Positions 22,693 to 30,181 of a DNA stretch of 51,222 nt are shown piece by piece. Numbering within the stretch: position 1 is the stretch's first letter; the number at the start of each line of letters is the position of its first letter. Under the pieces are notes generated by a model, which saw nothing but the letters and a program-made list of their open reading frames with translations, did no database searches and was not told the origin of the DNA. A program made the translations under genes and the position numbers. This DNA comes from Deltaproteobacteria bacterium (GTDB taxonomy: Bacteria > Desulfobacterota > GWC2-55-46 > JAJCZF01), in assembly GCA_029262535.1 (NCBI GenBank), contig JAJCZF010000043.1:1-51222 (forward strand), read 5' to 3'.

Positions 22693-23883
22693 GTGACAGG
22701 GAAGATGGCAACGGAAAATGATAAAACAAAAGAGTTAAATGCTGCGATCAACGCAATGGCTGAAAAATTCAGTGTAGCTAACTATAGCCTCATGGGGATG
22801 AATGCGACTATTGAAAATATAAGCACAACGCTGGAGAAGCAGGAAAAGTGGTACGACAGGAAATTAAAAAAGTACGGCGCGACGCTTGATGCCGCAAGCG
22901 CTATATCCGATTCAATATCGACGCTCTTCAAGGCCACTAAAGAGCCCTTCGGCAAGGACGGAAAGGGTCCGTACAAGGGCTACTCCAAACCGGTCGATGA
23001 GTTCCTTAATAACAAAAAGACAGGAATTGTAAAGATTGCCGCCGACCTGGAGAAAGCCTTAAAAAAGAAGACGGAAGAGGTAAAGAATGAAGAAAAGAAG
23101 GCCGGGACCGCGTCAAAAGTGGCGGAGGTAGCAAAAGGCAAAGTTGTGGACGGTTCCTATTGCTGCAATAAGGGGGCCTCTCTTCTTGGCAGCACGGTAG
23201 CAAGCGGACAAGTCGCTGGGCTCGAAGGGGTTCTTGCTCAACCAGGGCAAGGCAATACGGAAGCAGGAAAACTAAATGATGTAATAAAGCAAGGGGGTAA
23301 GAAGCAAACTGACCTTGGAAAGGATAATAACGAAAAGCAGATAGCCGCCGATAAAGCGATGTGGGATAGTAGGGTCAACCTTGCGGGTAAGGGCGCCGGC
23401 GCAATGGCCAATATCATGCAGAACCTCTATACCCAGACCGGGGCAAAGAGCAAGGCTATGTTCAATGCAATGAAGGCATTCGCCATAGCCGAGACGGTTA
23501 TACAGACCTACAGGGCCGCTCAGGGCGCCTATGCGGCCATGGCGAAGATAAACCCTGTCCTTGGTATAGCCGCGGCAGCCGCGGCCGTTGTAGCTGGCAT
23601 GGCGCGCGTCTCAGCCATTGCCAGGACCCAGCCCGGTCAGGCCACAGCCACGGTAAATGCAAAGGGCAAGGCAAACCCGGCCTATAAAGGCGGTTCGACA
23701 AATGCCGGTCCCCCTCCGGTGAGGCTGGAGGATGCGAGACCTACACAGAATGTGACGGTAGTCATACACAACCCGCTCAGCCAGCAGAACTGGGCCGAGA
23801 TAGCCGAGGCCGAGATCATACCGGCCATTAACGACGCCGTTGAGAACCGTAATATCAACCTGAGCGTAAAGACGGTCTCGTGA
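22693..23883 (+). CDS. tape-measure-like tail protein (short or truncated)
   Basis: A 396-residue protein. The N-terminal two thirds are charged and helical with coiled-coil character and Lys-rich stretches. The C-terminal part holds two hydrophobic Ala-rich segments (about 256-310, including AFAIAETVIQTYRAAQGAY and NPVLGIAAAAAAVVAGMA), followed by a Gly/Pro linker and a strand-rich end. That C-terminal pattern is typical of tape-measure proteins. It is short for that role. At about 1.5 angstrom per residue the tail would be near 60 nm. A two-Cys insertion (GSYCCNKG) is unusual. GTG 22693 or ATG 22705 may be the start. A possible detached N-terminal fragment lies at 21496. Confidence 0.7.
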   Translation: MTGKMATENDKTKELNAAINAMAEKFSVANYSLMGMNATIENISTTLEKQEKWYDRKLKKYGATLDAASAISDSISTLFKATKEPFGKDGKGPYKGYSKPVDEFLNNKKTGIVKIAADLEKALKKKTEEVKNEEKKAGTASKVAEVAKGKVVDGSYCCNKGASLLGSTVASGQVAGLEGVLAQPGQGNTEAGKLNDVIKQGGKKQTDLGKDNNEKQIAADKAMWDSRVNLAGKGAGAMANIMQNLYTQTGAKSKAMFNAMKAFAIAETVIQTYRAAQGAYAAMAKINPVLGIAAAAAAVVAGMARVSAIARTQPGQATATVNAKGKANPAYKGGSTNAGPPPVRLEDARPTQNVTVVIHNPLSQQNWAEIAEAEIIPAINDAVENRNINLSVKTVS

Positions 23884-23901
23884 TGTAATAAGATAAACTC
23901 C

Positions 23902-23929
23902 TTGTGTCCGACTTGCTTTGTGTTATAAT
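23902..23929 (+). promoter_or_regulatory. promoter of lipoprotein copy 3
   Basis: TTGTGT (23902-23907), a 16-bp spacer and a perfect TATAAT (23924-23929), about 32 nt before the ATG-equivalent start. Spacer length and -10 match the promoter of copy 2. Confidence 0.6.
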
Positions 23930-23960
23930 TTTTTAAAGATAACCTAAAAAGGAGTCAGCC

Positions 23961-24695
23961 GTGAAGAAAGTTGTCCTCTTGATTTTTACAGTCCTATTAC
24001 TCGCTTCGTGTGCCGGTAAGATGAAGGATATACGTATCGGCGAAAGCTATGTTGTTATTGTGCCTGATGAAGTGGTTTTTTCTAGTGAACCTAGTGCGAA
24101 AGCCGAGGGTTACTACCTGGATGAGGCACTTTCGTTTGAAGTAGTGGACGCGGTATGTGAAAAGGGGGTATCTCTGATTAATTGTGGTTGGGAGATGGCT
24201 GCCGCTATGGACAATCCTGTCTTCTTCAAGGTTCGCTGGATGAAGGTTCTTTTTGAGACGGGCAAGGAGGCCTATCTGAATGGGCTTTATTTCTTTCCGG
24301 AGCTTGCCGTCGGGCTAACTCCAGAAGAATATACCATTATGGACGGCTTTACAGCTAAGGAATACGCTGCTCAGTTAAGAGTAAAATACGCCGAGGCCCG
24401 GCGCAAAGACCGTGAGATCTACGAGCGACAAAAGGCCAATGCAAAGGATCTCGAAGAGAAGCGCCAGGCGGCGATAGAGGCCGGCCCGTGGTCCGAAGAA
24501 GAGAAGAGGCGCATGAGAGAGCATATGGTCTGGATAGGCATGACGAGCGAGCAGATGCTCCTGTCGATCTACAAGGCCGACAGCGCAACTCGCACCACAA
24601 CCTCGGCGGGAGTCTACGAGAGATGGACCTACTCCAATACCGTATACGAACTAAATAACGGCAAACTGGTAAGAATAAACGAAGTGGCGCAGTAA
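23961..24695 (+). CDS. moron-like lipoprotein, copy 3 (intact)
   Basis: A 244-residue paralogue of the lipoproteins at 20314 and 21809, with a GTG start behind AAAGGAG. Lipobox LLLASC with Cys17 and Ala at +2. The SH3-type domain keeps FEVVDAV, GVSLINCGWEMAAAMDNP and FFKVRWMKVLFETGKEAYL. The linker helix is longer and more charged than in copy 2 (about 130-185, rich in Arg/Lys/Glu). The BamE-like end is intact (VWIGMTSEQM, RTTTSAGVYERWTYSNTVY, ELNNGKLVRI). The pair of Cys in the SH3 region (AVC and NC) is shared by all three copies and may form a disulfide. It has its own promoter and terminator. Confidence 0.82.
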   Translation: MKKVVLLIFTVLLLASCAGKMKDIRIGESYVVIVPDEVVFSSEPSAKAEGYYLDEALSFEVVDAVCEKGVSLINCGWEMAAAMDNPVFFKVRWMKVLFETGKEAYLNGLYFFPELAVGLTPEEYTIMDGFTAKEYAAQLRVKYAEARRKDREIYERQKANAKDLEEKRQAAIEAGPWSEEEKRRMREHMVWIGMTSEQMLLSIYKADSATRTTTSAGVYERWTYSNTVYELNNGKLVRINEVAQ

Positions 24696-24723
24696 AGACT
24701 ATTATGGAAAATAGCAAGTAAAC

Positions 24724-24754
24724 AAGGCCCGGCAATCTTCCGCCTGAGCCTTTT
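24724..24754 (+). terminator. terminator after lipoprotein copy 3
   Basis: AAGGC (24724-24728) pairs with GCCTT (24748-24752), with an inner GGC/GCC stem after a mismatch bubble, then TTTT. Weaker than those after copies 1 and 2 but in the same place relative to the gene. Confidence 0.55.
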
Positions 24755-24768
24755 AATTTGACTATAAA

Positions 24769-24823
24769 GTGCGTGAAAGGCACATTAAATAGAAATAAGA
24801 AGATATAAGTGCGCTACATGCAC
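24769..24823. repeat. two GTGC-N7-GCAC palindromes after lipoprotein copy 3
   Basis: Intact-arm palindromes at 24769-24783 (GTGC-GTGAAAG-GCAC, followed by ATTAAAT) and 24809-24823 (GTGC-GCTACAT-GCAC, followed by ATAAAT). The offset is 40 bp. Each is preceded by TATAA. Confidence 0.85.
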
Positions 24824-24850
24824 ATAAATCATCGGCAATTCACCGACCGT

Positions 24851-24879
24851 AAAGGCCCTTTAGATAGAGGGCCTTTTTT
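24851..24879 (+). terminator. intrinsic terminator before the distal tail gene
   Basis: AAAGGCCCT (24851-24859) pairs with AGGGCCTTT (24868-24876), 8-nt loop, T-run to 24879. Together with 24724-24754 it would isolate the tail-tip genes from upstream transcription unless read-through is promoted. Confidence 0.85.
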
Positions 24880-24936
24880 ATTGGGATGCGAAGCGCGTTC
24901 GTAAGGTTCTAAATAAAAGTAATAAAGGAGCGATAG

Positions 24937-25734
24937 ATGGCAGACTGGGCAAAGATAAAATTTTTCTGGGATACGATGCTGGGCTCCAGCGGCTCGACGC
25001 TCACAGCGACGAATACCGATACGTCCGGCGACTATGATGTGGGTTATATCCACAATATGCTGGAGACCAATAGCTGGCAGGCAAGTAGCGCGACTACACC
25101 GATATATATTACCTGCGACGCCGGTGCGGGAAATACAAGGGACGCGGATTTTTTAGCTATAATCGGCCATAATCTAAGTACCGCAGGCGCAACGATAACG
25201 CTTCAATATAGCGCGACCGGCGCATGGGCGGGAGAAGAGATCGACGCATTCACAGCCGAGGCGGTGGCGGCTGATACTGTATATCTAAAGGAATTCACCG
25301 CGCCTGGAGCCAAAAGATACTGGCGGCTAAAGATAACCGGAACGCTCAGCGGAGCGCCGAATCTGTCGATTTGCATATGGGGTGAAAAGACCGAGTTAGA
25401 CTACGCCACGGCCTCTTTTGATCCTCATGCCGAGTTTGTTCGGGCGAAAGTAAATCTAAGCCAGGGCGGCTTTGTAACAGGAATTCATAGCAGTTATTCA
25501 GAGAGGGAGCTTACGCTTAGCTTTTCCCAGGCCGATCAGGCGCTCTACGCAAAGGTTAGGTCATGGTGGGAAGGGTCGGGGTTGAATAATTTTTTTCTGG
25601 CATGGGATACGGCCAATAATCCGTCGGAGGTATGGTTGATGAGGCCCAATACGAACTTTTTTAACCCCCTCACAAATGGCGGCGCACTTAGGAATATAAG
25701 TGTCAGCCTAAGGGGCCGGAAAGAAGGTGCCTAG
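24937..25734 (+). CDS. distal tail protein-like structural protein
   Basis: A 265-residue beta-rich protein. Residues about 20-150 form a discoidin-like or galactose-binding-like sandwich (ADFLAIIGHNLSTAGATITLQYS, KRYWRLKITGT). The C-terminal third (ERELTLSFSQADQALYAKVRSWWEGSGLNNFFLAWDT) resembles the tube-like part of phage minor tail proteins. It lies directly before the hub gene, where the distal tail protein is expected. It would link tube and tip. The preceding AAAGGAG is a good ribosome binding site. Confidence 0.62.
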   Translation: MADWAKIKFFWDTMLGSSGSTLTATNTDTSGDYDVGYIHNMLETNSWQASSATTPIYITCDAGAGNTRDADFLAIIGHNLSTAGATITLQYSATGAWAGEEIDAFTAEAVAADTVYLKEFTAPGAKRYWRLKITGTLSGAPNLSICIWGEKTELDYATASFDPHAEFVRAKVNLSQGGFVTGIHSSYSERELTLSFSQADQALYAKVRSWWEGSGLNNFFLAWDTANNPSEVWLMRPNTNFFNPLTNGGALRNISVSLRGRKEGA

Positions 25735-27843
25735 ATGTCAACGAATCTCTCTTCTAATTTTCTAAATGAGCTTGGCAAGAACTCAAATAAGCCGAATACG
25801 GTCATAGAGATAGAACTTGATAGCGGAACGAAAAAGTACGGTCTTCATAGCGGCGGTTTTTCGGATGTGACGCCGGTGCTTCGATCGGTCTCAACGCTTC
25901 AAAATAAGCTCGATACGAAAAAGGGCATTTCAACGCGAGGCAGTATCAGCGTTACGCTGGTTGGGCGTGATAACTTTAAAGGGCTCGTGCGGGACGAATA
26001 CCTGAAAAATCGTCGCGTAATACGCAAGGACGGATATGTTGCCCAAGGCTTCCAGTATTCGGACTATGCCGTGACATTTACCGGAGTGATTAGCGATTGG
26101 AGCCGTAACGGAGACGAGTTAACGCTCACTATATCTGACGATCTAATGAGCGCCAAGAAGAAGCTACCCGAAGAGAACTCTACCAAGACGCAATATATAG
26201 ATTATAGAAATACCAACCCGGTAGACATTATAAAGGATATCGTCATAAAAAAATTGAGCCTTGCAGGCATACTCTCAAATGGCGATTTCGAGGTATGGAG
26301 CGCAGGCACAGGCAGCGCTCCGGACGACTGGGCGTTATCCGGAGCGGGAGCGGTTATCGCGCGTGAGCAGATTAACTTTCAGACCGGCATATATAGCGCA
26401 AAGCTCACCTACGGTTCGGCTACGGCCATGCTTACGCATAGCGTAACGGCCTATTCGCTTTATAAAAACAAGCAGGTAAGTTTCGGGTGCTGGGTAAAGT
26501 CATCGGTCGCTACCCAGGCGAGGCTCCGCATAGATGACGGCGTGGCAACAACCGATTCGTCTTACCATACTGGCGGAGGCGAATGGGAGTTTCTGACCGT
26601 TACGCGCACTATAAGCGGTAGCTCAACAAAGCTTGACTTTTCGCTTATGACCGAAGCTGCCGGCGCTCTTTACTTTGATACGGCGGTAGCCAGAATCGGG
26701 CCGTCGGTTATCGCATTCGACCTGAATGTGGATGAGAGAAGTTTTTATATAGAGAAGGATAGGTGGTTCAATAACTGGACCTTTGACAGGGTTATTACAA
26801 AACCGGAAGAGGTCAATAAATATCTTGGCGAGTTACAGGTTGAGACCAATGCCTTTCTTTATCATGACGGCAACAGAGTTAACTTTCAGGCCTTCGCACC
26901 GCCGTTTTTAGATGAAACGATTTCGCAGTGGAACGATACGAATCATATCCTTCACGGTTCGCTTTCATGTAAAAGCGGTTATGCGGACGCCTTTTATAAC
27001 AGGATAGTGATCTACTACGATTACGACGAGTCGGGCTCCGGTGGCGACGAGAACTTCGGAAGTGCGTTGATATCGGTCGCGGCGGACTCTCAGGACGAGA
27101 CGCAGTGGAACGAGGTAAAGACAAAGGTTGTAAAAAGCAAATGGATAAGAACGCGCACCTATACCCAGCCTACGAATATTACGGGTGTAACCATATATCA
27201 TCTTGACTCTTCAAACCCTGTGGGCAAGGGTTATCTGCGCTATAACGCCGACGGCACTATTCAATGGCGCGCATCGGACGGCAGCGGTTACGGAGAGGCG
27301 GTAACGATAACAGAGACAAAAAAGTATCAGGTCTTCGGGCTCGATAAGATTAAGTATATCAGGATTATTGTCGATACCGCCAATATTCCAAGTGTAGCGC
27401 AGGCCGATGAAATAACGATATCCCATCTAAGCGGAGATCTCTATGCAAGGGTGCTGGCGGGTCAACTCTTGAGGCGTTTTAAGAATCCGGTTTCATCTAT
27501 CTCTTTTGAGGTCGATATTAATCACCTTGCCGAGGGTTCGGTCTTTAGGAAGATAACCGACCTTGTGGACCTTACGACGGACGAGGCCTTTGAGTTCGGC
27601 GACTCGACGTGGGTGAAAGAGCGGGTAATGCTGACCTTCTTAAGGCCTGATTATCTTACTGGCCGGGCAAAGATAGAGGGGGCCGAGACGAAGATATATA
27701 CAAATAATTATGGTTATATAGCGCCTGTGGCAAATACGAACGACTGGGACGCCGCAAATGCGGATGAAAAGAAATATGCCTTTGTGGGCGACACTAACAA
27801 TCAGCTCGGAACAGGCAACGATCCGGGCTTTATCGTATGGTAA
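25735..27843 (+). CDS. tail tip / baseplate hub protein with inserted carbohydrate-binding module
   Basis: A 702-residue protein that starts on the base after the previous stop. Residues about 20-180 form a beta domain like baseplate hubs (SISVTLVGRDNFKGL, VTFTGVISDW). At about 181-328 a module begins SNGDFEVWSAGTGSAPDDW and ends near DTAVARIG; this is the pattern of carbohydrate-binding modules of the CBM4/9 type. The hub sequence resumes at DLNVDERSFYIEKDRWF and continues through a long strand-rich region to PVSSISFEVDINHLAEG. The insertion suggests that the tip contacts a surface glycan. No lysozyme or peptidase motif is seen in it. Confidence 0.7.
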   Translation: MSTNLSSNFLNELGKNSNKPNTVIEIELDSGTKKYGLHSGGFSDVTPVLRSVSTLQNKLDTKKGISTRGSISVTLVGRDNFKGLVRDEYLKNRRVIRKDGYVAQGFQYSDYAVTFTGVISDWSRNGDELTLTISDDLMSAKKKLPEENSTKTQYIDYRNTNPVDIIKDIVIKKLSLAGILSNGDFEVWSAGTGSAPDDWALSGAGAVIAREQINFQTGIYSAKLTYGSATAMLTHSVTAYSLYKNKQVSFGCWVKSSVATQARLRIDDGVATTDSSYHTGGGEWEFLTVTRTISGSSTKLDFSLMTEAAGALYFDTAVARIGPSVIAFDLNVDERSFYIEKDRWFNNWTFDRVITKPEEVNKYLGELQVETNAFLYHDGNRVNFQAFAPPFLDETISQWNDTNHILHGSLSCKSGYADAFYNRIVIYYDYDESGSGGDENFGSALISVAADSQDETQWNEVKTKVVKSKWIRTRTYTQPTNITGVTIYHLDSSNPVGKGYLRYNADGTIQWRASDGSGYGEAVTITETKKYQVFGLDKIKYIRIIVDTANIPSVAQADEITISHLSGDLYARVLAGQLLRRFKNPVSSISFEVDINHLAEGSVFRKITDLVDLTTDEAFEFGDSTWVKERVMLTFLRPDYLTGRAKIEGAETKIYTNNYGYIAPVANTNDWDAANADEKKYAFVGDTNNQLGTGNDPGFIVW

Positions 27844-27856
27844 AGAAGGAGGTAAG

Positions 27857-28306
27857 ATGGCATTTTTATCTTTAACGCAAGGGCAGGTGGACGCGGACTC
27901 GCCGATCAACGAAACCTTGATGGACTTGATCAGGACCAACCTGGACGACCTTGACAGCAGAATTGTAGGGGCAACGAGCGAGGGGGTTGTAAAGGGCTGG
28001 ATAAACTTTAATGGTGTTGGCACTATCAGCATACGAGACAGTTTTAATGTCGCCGGGATAGTCGATAACGGGGTGGGCAGTTACACAATCAATTGGGATA
28101 CCGATTTTATAGATTCCAATTACTGCGTGAACGCCTCCGCCCAACGGCAAAATACAGGTAGTAATAACGGAGTGCTAGCGGTTATCGGCGTAAAGTCGGG
28201 TACGTCGAATCTCTCCGTTGGAAGCACGCCTGTAGTGACGACCAACCTGGCCGGTGGTAATGAGGATTCACCCTTAATATGTCTAATGGCTATAGGAGAC
28301 CAATAA
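27857..28306 (+). CDS. tail fibre-like protein
   Basis: A 149-residue protein with an excellent GAAGGAGG site 6 nt before ATG 27857. Upstream in-frame codons belong to the end of the hub gene in another frame and are not used. The N-terminal 40 residues are helical and could trimerise. The C-terminal part (VKGWINFNGVGTISIRDSFN, VDNGVGSYTINWDTDF) matches the beta-rich tip found at the end of many phage tail fibres. It is likely the host-contact fibre. Being short, it may sit on the hub rather than form a long leg. Confidence 0.75.
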   Translation: MAFLSLTQGQVDADSPINETLMDLIRTNLDDLDSRIVGATSEGVVKGWINFNGVGTISIRDSFNVAGIVDNGVGSYTINWDTDFIDSNYCVNASAQRQNTGSNNGVLAVIGVKSGTSNLSVGSTPVVTTNLAGGNEDSPLICLMAIGDQ

Positions 28307-28307
28307 T

Positions 28308-28676
28308 ATGAAATGTCGAGTTATCTATAAACCGGATGATACGGTATCGGTAATCCATTGCGTACCCGCGGCGAAGAGAGAAGACGAGACGCAAGGCGAG
28401 TTCCTGGAGCGCGTCTATTTAAGCTCCGTGCAAGGGACTGAGCTTGAGGGGCTTCCATATGATGACCTTGACCCGACTATCCTACCGGATCGTACAGATA
28501 GAGATAAGTGGCGAAAGAATCAAGGTGGCGGGGTCAGGGTGGATCATACGGTAGTGACCGGTACGGAAATGCGCAGGGCTGTCGAGGATAGGCTTGATGC
28601 CGAGCTTGCCAAGTCCGCGCCGGACACTGTGTTGGTTCTAAAGCTTCAAAGAAAACTTGAAAAGAGTCTTTTCTAA
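28308..28676 (+). CDS. hypothetical phage protein next to tail fibre (possible assembly protein)
   Basis: A 122-residue charged protein one base after the fibre stop. Residues 1-40 form short strands (CRVIYKPDDTVSVIHCVP), and the middle includes LPDRTDRDKWRKNQGG, a Trp/Arg segment seen in small phage proteins near fibre genes. The C-terminus is helical (VEDRLDAELAK, VLVLKLQRKLEKSLF). Tail-fibre assembly is a reasonable guess from position only. Confidence 0.5.
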   Translation: MKCRVIYKPDDTVSVIHCVPAAKREDETQGEFLERVYLSSVQGTELEGLPYDDLDPTILPDRTDRDKWRKNQGGGVRVDHTVVTGTEMRRAVEDRLDAELAKSAPDTVLVLKLQRKLEKSLF

Positions 28677-28758
28677 GAAAGGACCGGAATCGTTTAAGTA
28701 GAGCGGAAAAGAAGGTTGCGAAATCCAGGCCAGAGTTATACACTTGAAAGGTTTTAAG

Positions 28759-28986
28759 ATGAATTTTGAAGAGATAGAAGAGCTTGCCGGGCTCTTGGCG
28801 GAAAAGATGGAAGAACGCCACGAGGGCTGTTGCTCGCTTAATAACGAGGAGCTGGAAGCCGTGCGCGAACTCCTCAAGACTCGCAGGTATGCCGTAAAGG
28901 TATTCTTATTCATCTTTGGCGCCATGGCGCTCTATGCTATCAAAGATATCTATCTCTATACGGTTGGACATATGTCGTTCAAATAA
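28759..28986 (+). CDS. small membrane protein, holin-like
   Basis: A 75-residue protein starting at ATG 28759 (GAAAGG eight nt before). The first 45 residues are acidic and helical with a Cys pair (HEGCCS). A single membrane segment lies at about 50-68 (FLFIFGAMALYAIKDIYLY). It sits between the tail fibre and lysis genes. The type and place suit a small holin-like or lysis-accessory protein, but with one membrane segment it could also be a spanin-type or unrelated protein. Confidence 0.5.
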   Translation: MNFEEIEELAGLLAEKMEERHEGCCSLNNEELEAVRELLKTRRYAVKVFLFIFGAMALYAIKDIYLYTVGHMSFK

Positions 28987-29012
28987 TCTTTGGATAAATC
29001 TTTCTACTTACT

Positions 29013-29249
29013 ATGGACCTATTTTCCGCCGCAACCTGGGTAATGGCGCTACTTAGCCTCGTTGGAGTGGTGCTTAATATCCGAAAGGATAAGCGCTGCT
29101 TTTACTTCTTCGGCATAGCGAATGTCGGCTGGATCGTTATCGATTTCAGTGCCGGCCTCTATGCGCAGGTACTTCTCTTTGTCGTGCTGACCGGCCTTTC
29201 TATATACGGCTATGTCGTATGGGCAAGAGAGGAAAAGGAAAATATATGA
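29013..29249 (+). CDS. small PnuC-like multi-pass membrane protein
   Basis: A 78-residue protein with three predicted membrane segments (about 5-22, 31-46 and 50-70), a short basic loop (RKDKR) and a charged tail. The spacing of Asn/Trp residues (NVGWIVIDF, VVWAREE) is like that of one repeat of PnuC-type vitamin transporters, which also occur as short phage proteins. In this place, overlapping the endolysin gene by 4 nt (ATGA), a holin-like role is equally possible. Confidence 0.55.
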   Translation: MDLFSAATWVMALLSLVGVVLNIRKDKRCFYFFGIANVGWIVIDFSAGLYAQVLLFVVLTGLSIYGYVVWAREEKENI

Positions 29250-29605
29250 AGCTTTCAGAAAAACAGAGAAGACTTACTCTCATGGTAGCGGAGCTGACTC
29301 TTTTTGCTTACGCGCGTGATATGGAACTTACCCTGGGCGAGGCCTTTAGGAGCGAAGAGCAGCAGGCCATGCACATTAAGAGCGGTCGTAGCCGGGTAAA
29401 ACGTTCGAAACATCAGGATCGCCTCGCCGTGGACTTTAACCTTTTTATCGATGGCAAATATGTGCGCGACAGGGAAAGCTACCGCAAGCTCGGTGAAAAG
29501 TGGGAGGCAATCGGCGGCCGCTGGGGTGGCCGATTCGGTCTGGACCCCGAAGAGTACGATATAAAGGTCGGCTGGGACGCAGGCCACTTTGAGTATATGA
29601 ATTGA
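29246..29605 (+). CDS. phage endolysin, peptidase M15 family
   Basis: A 119-residue zinc peptidase of the VanY / L-alanyl-D-glutamate type that would cut the peptide stems of peptidoglycan at lysis. Metal and catalytic residues are visible: His56 and Asp63 in SKHQDRLAVDFNLF (H-x6-D) and His114 in GWDAGHFEY. Arg35 in LGEAFRS is typical of the family. It has no signal peptide, so it depends on a holin. ATG 29246 is chosen because AGGAAAA precedes it and it gives the usual M15 start. An earlier in-frame ATG lies within the upstream gene. Confidence 0.88.
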   Translation: MKLSEKQRRLTLMVAELTLFAYARDMELTLGEAFRSEEQQAMHIKSGRSRVKRSKHQDRLAVDFNLFIDGKYVRDRESYRKLGEKWEAIGGRWGGRFGLDPEEYDIKVGWDAGHFEYMN

Positions 29606-29637
29606 CGCAAGATAGATTAGGGTTGCATTAATTACGT

Positions 29638-29673
29638 AAAGCCCTCTCCCCGTTTCGGGGAGAGGGCTTTTTT
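29638..29673 (+). terminator. strong intrinsic terminator after the endolysin gene
   Basis: A perfect 14-bp stem (29638-29651 with 29657-29670), 5-nt loop GTTTC, then a T-run. The ribosome binding site of the following holin gene lies only 10 nt beyond. Confidence 0.93.
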
Positions 29674-29696
29674 ATTATAATCCGAAAGGTGTTCTT

Positions 29697-30134
29697 ATGA
29701 TACCGATAGCAGGAGATCTAATTGCAAATACAGTCGGAAAGGTAGTCGATAAACTTACGGAACATTACCTGCCCGCCACCATGAGCGAGGTTGAGAAGGC
29801 CGAGTTCAAGCTAGAGGCCCGCCGCCTGGCCACCGAGGAGTACAAGACGGCCATAGCCGATGTTCAGGGCGCGCGTTCTCTGGCAATGAAGGAGAGCGAA
29901 GGCGCACCCGGCTGGACGCGCGTACTTACCGTAACTCACCGCCCCGTGTGGTCCTTTCTCATACTCGCGCTCTTCGCCTGGACCGTGCTGGCCCCTTATA
30001 TGGGTTTCCCCAATATAGCCCTTAATGAGATACACAAAGATATCATGCAGACCGTAATAGTATTCTACTTTGGAGGCCGCACAATAGAAAAGGCGGCTAG
30101 TGTGGTGAAGGGACAGGTGAAGGCACGAAGTTAA
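29697..30134 (+). CDS. holin of the three-TM GTA type
   Basis: A 145-residue protein similar in layout to the 3TM holin family first described for gene-transfer-agent release. It has an N-terminal amphipathic start (IAGDLIANTVGKVVDKL), a charged helical middle (AEFKLEARRLATEEYKTAIADVQGARSLA), then a PGWTRVLTVTHRPVWSF segment before hydrophobic stretches (about 85-100 and 114-128), and a basic tail. It is the last gene of the phage block, between two intrinsic terminators, so it may be expressed by read-through or on its own. Confidence 0.72.
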   Translation: MIPIAGDLIANTVGKVVDKLTEHYLPATMSEVEKAEFKLEARRLATEEYKTAIADVQGARSLAMKESEGAPGWTRVLTVTHRPVWSFLILALFAWTVLAPYMGFPNIALNEIHKDIMQTVIVFYFGGRTIEKAASVVKGQVKARS

Positions 30135-30181
30135 TCAAAAGCTAAGCGTTAAGATTCTTATTAAGTTGCACTGTCGATGTG

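Noticed and set aside
20314..24823. Integron-like cassette array with attC sites
   Set aside because: The gene plus 3' palindrome layout is similar, but no GTTRRRY core, no attC-sized paired arms and no integron integrase are visible.
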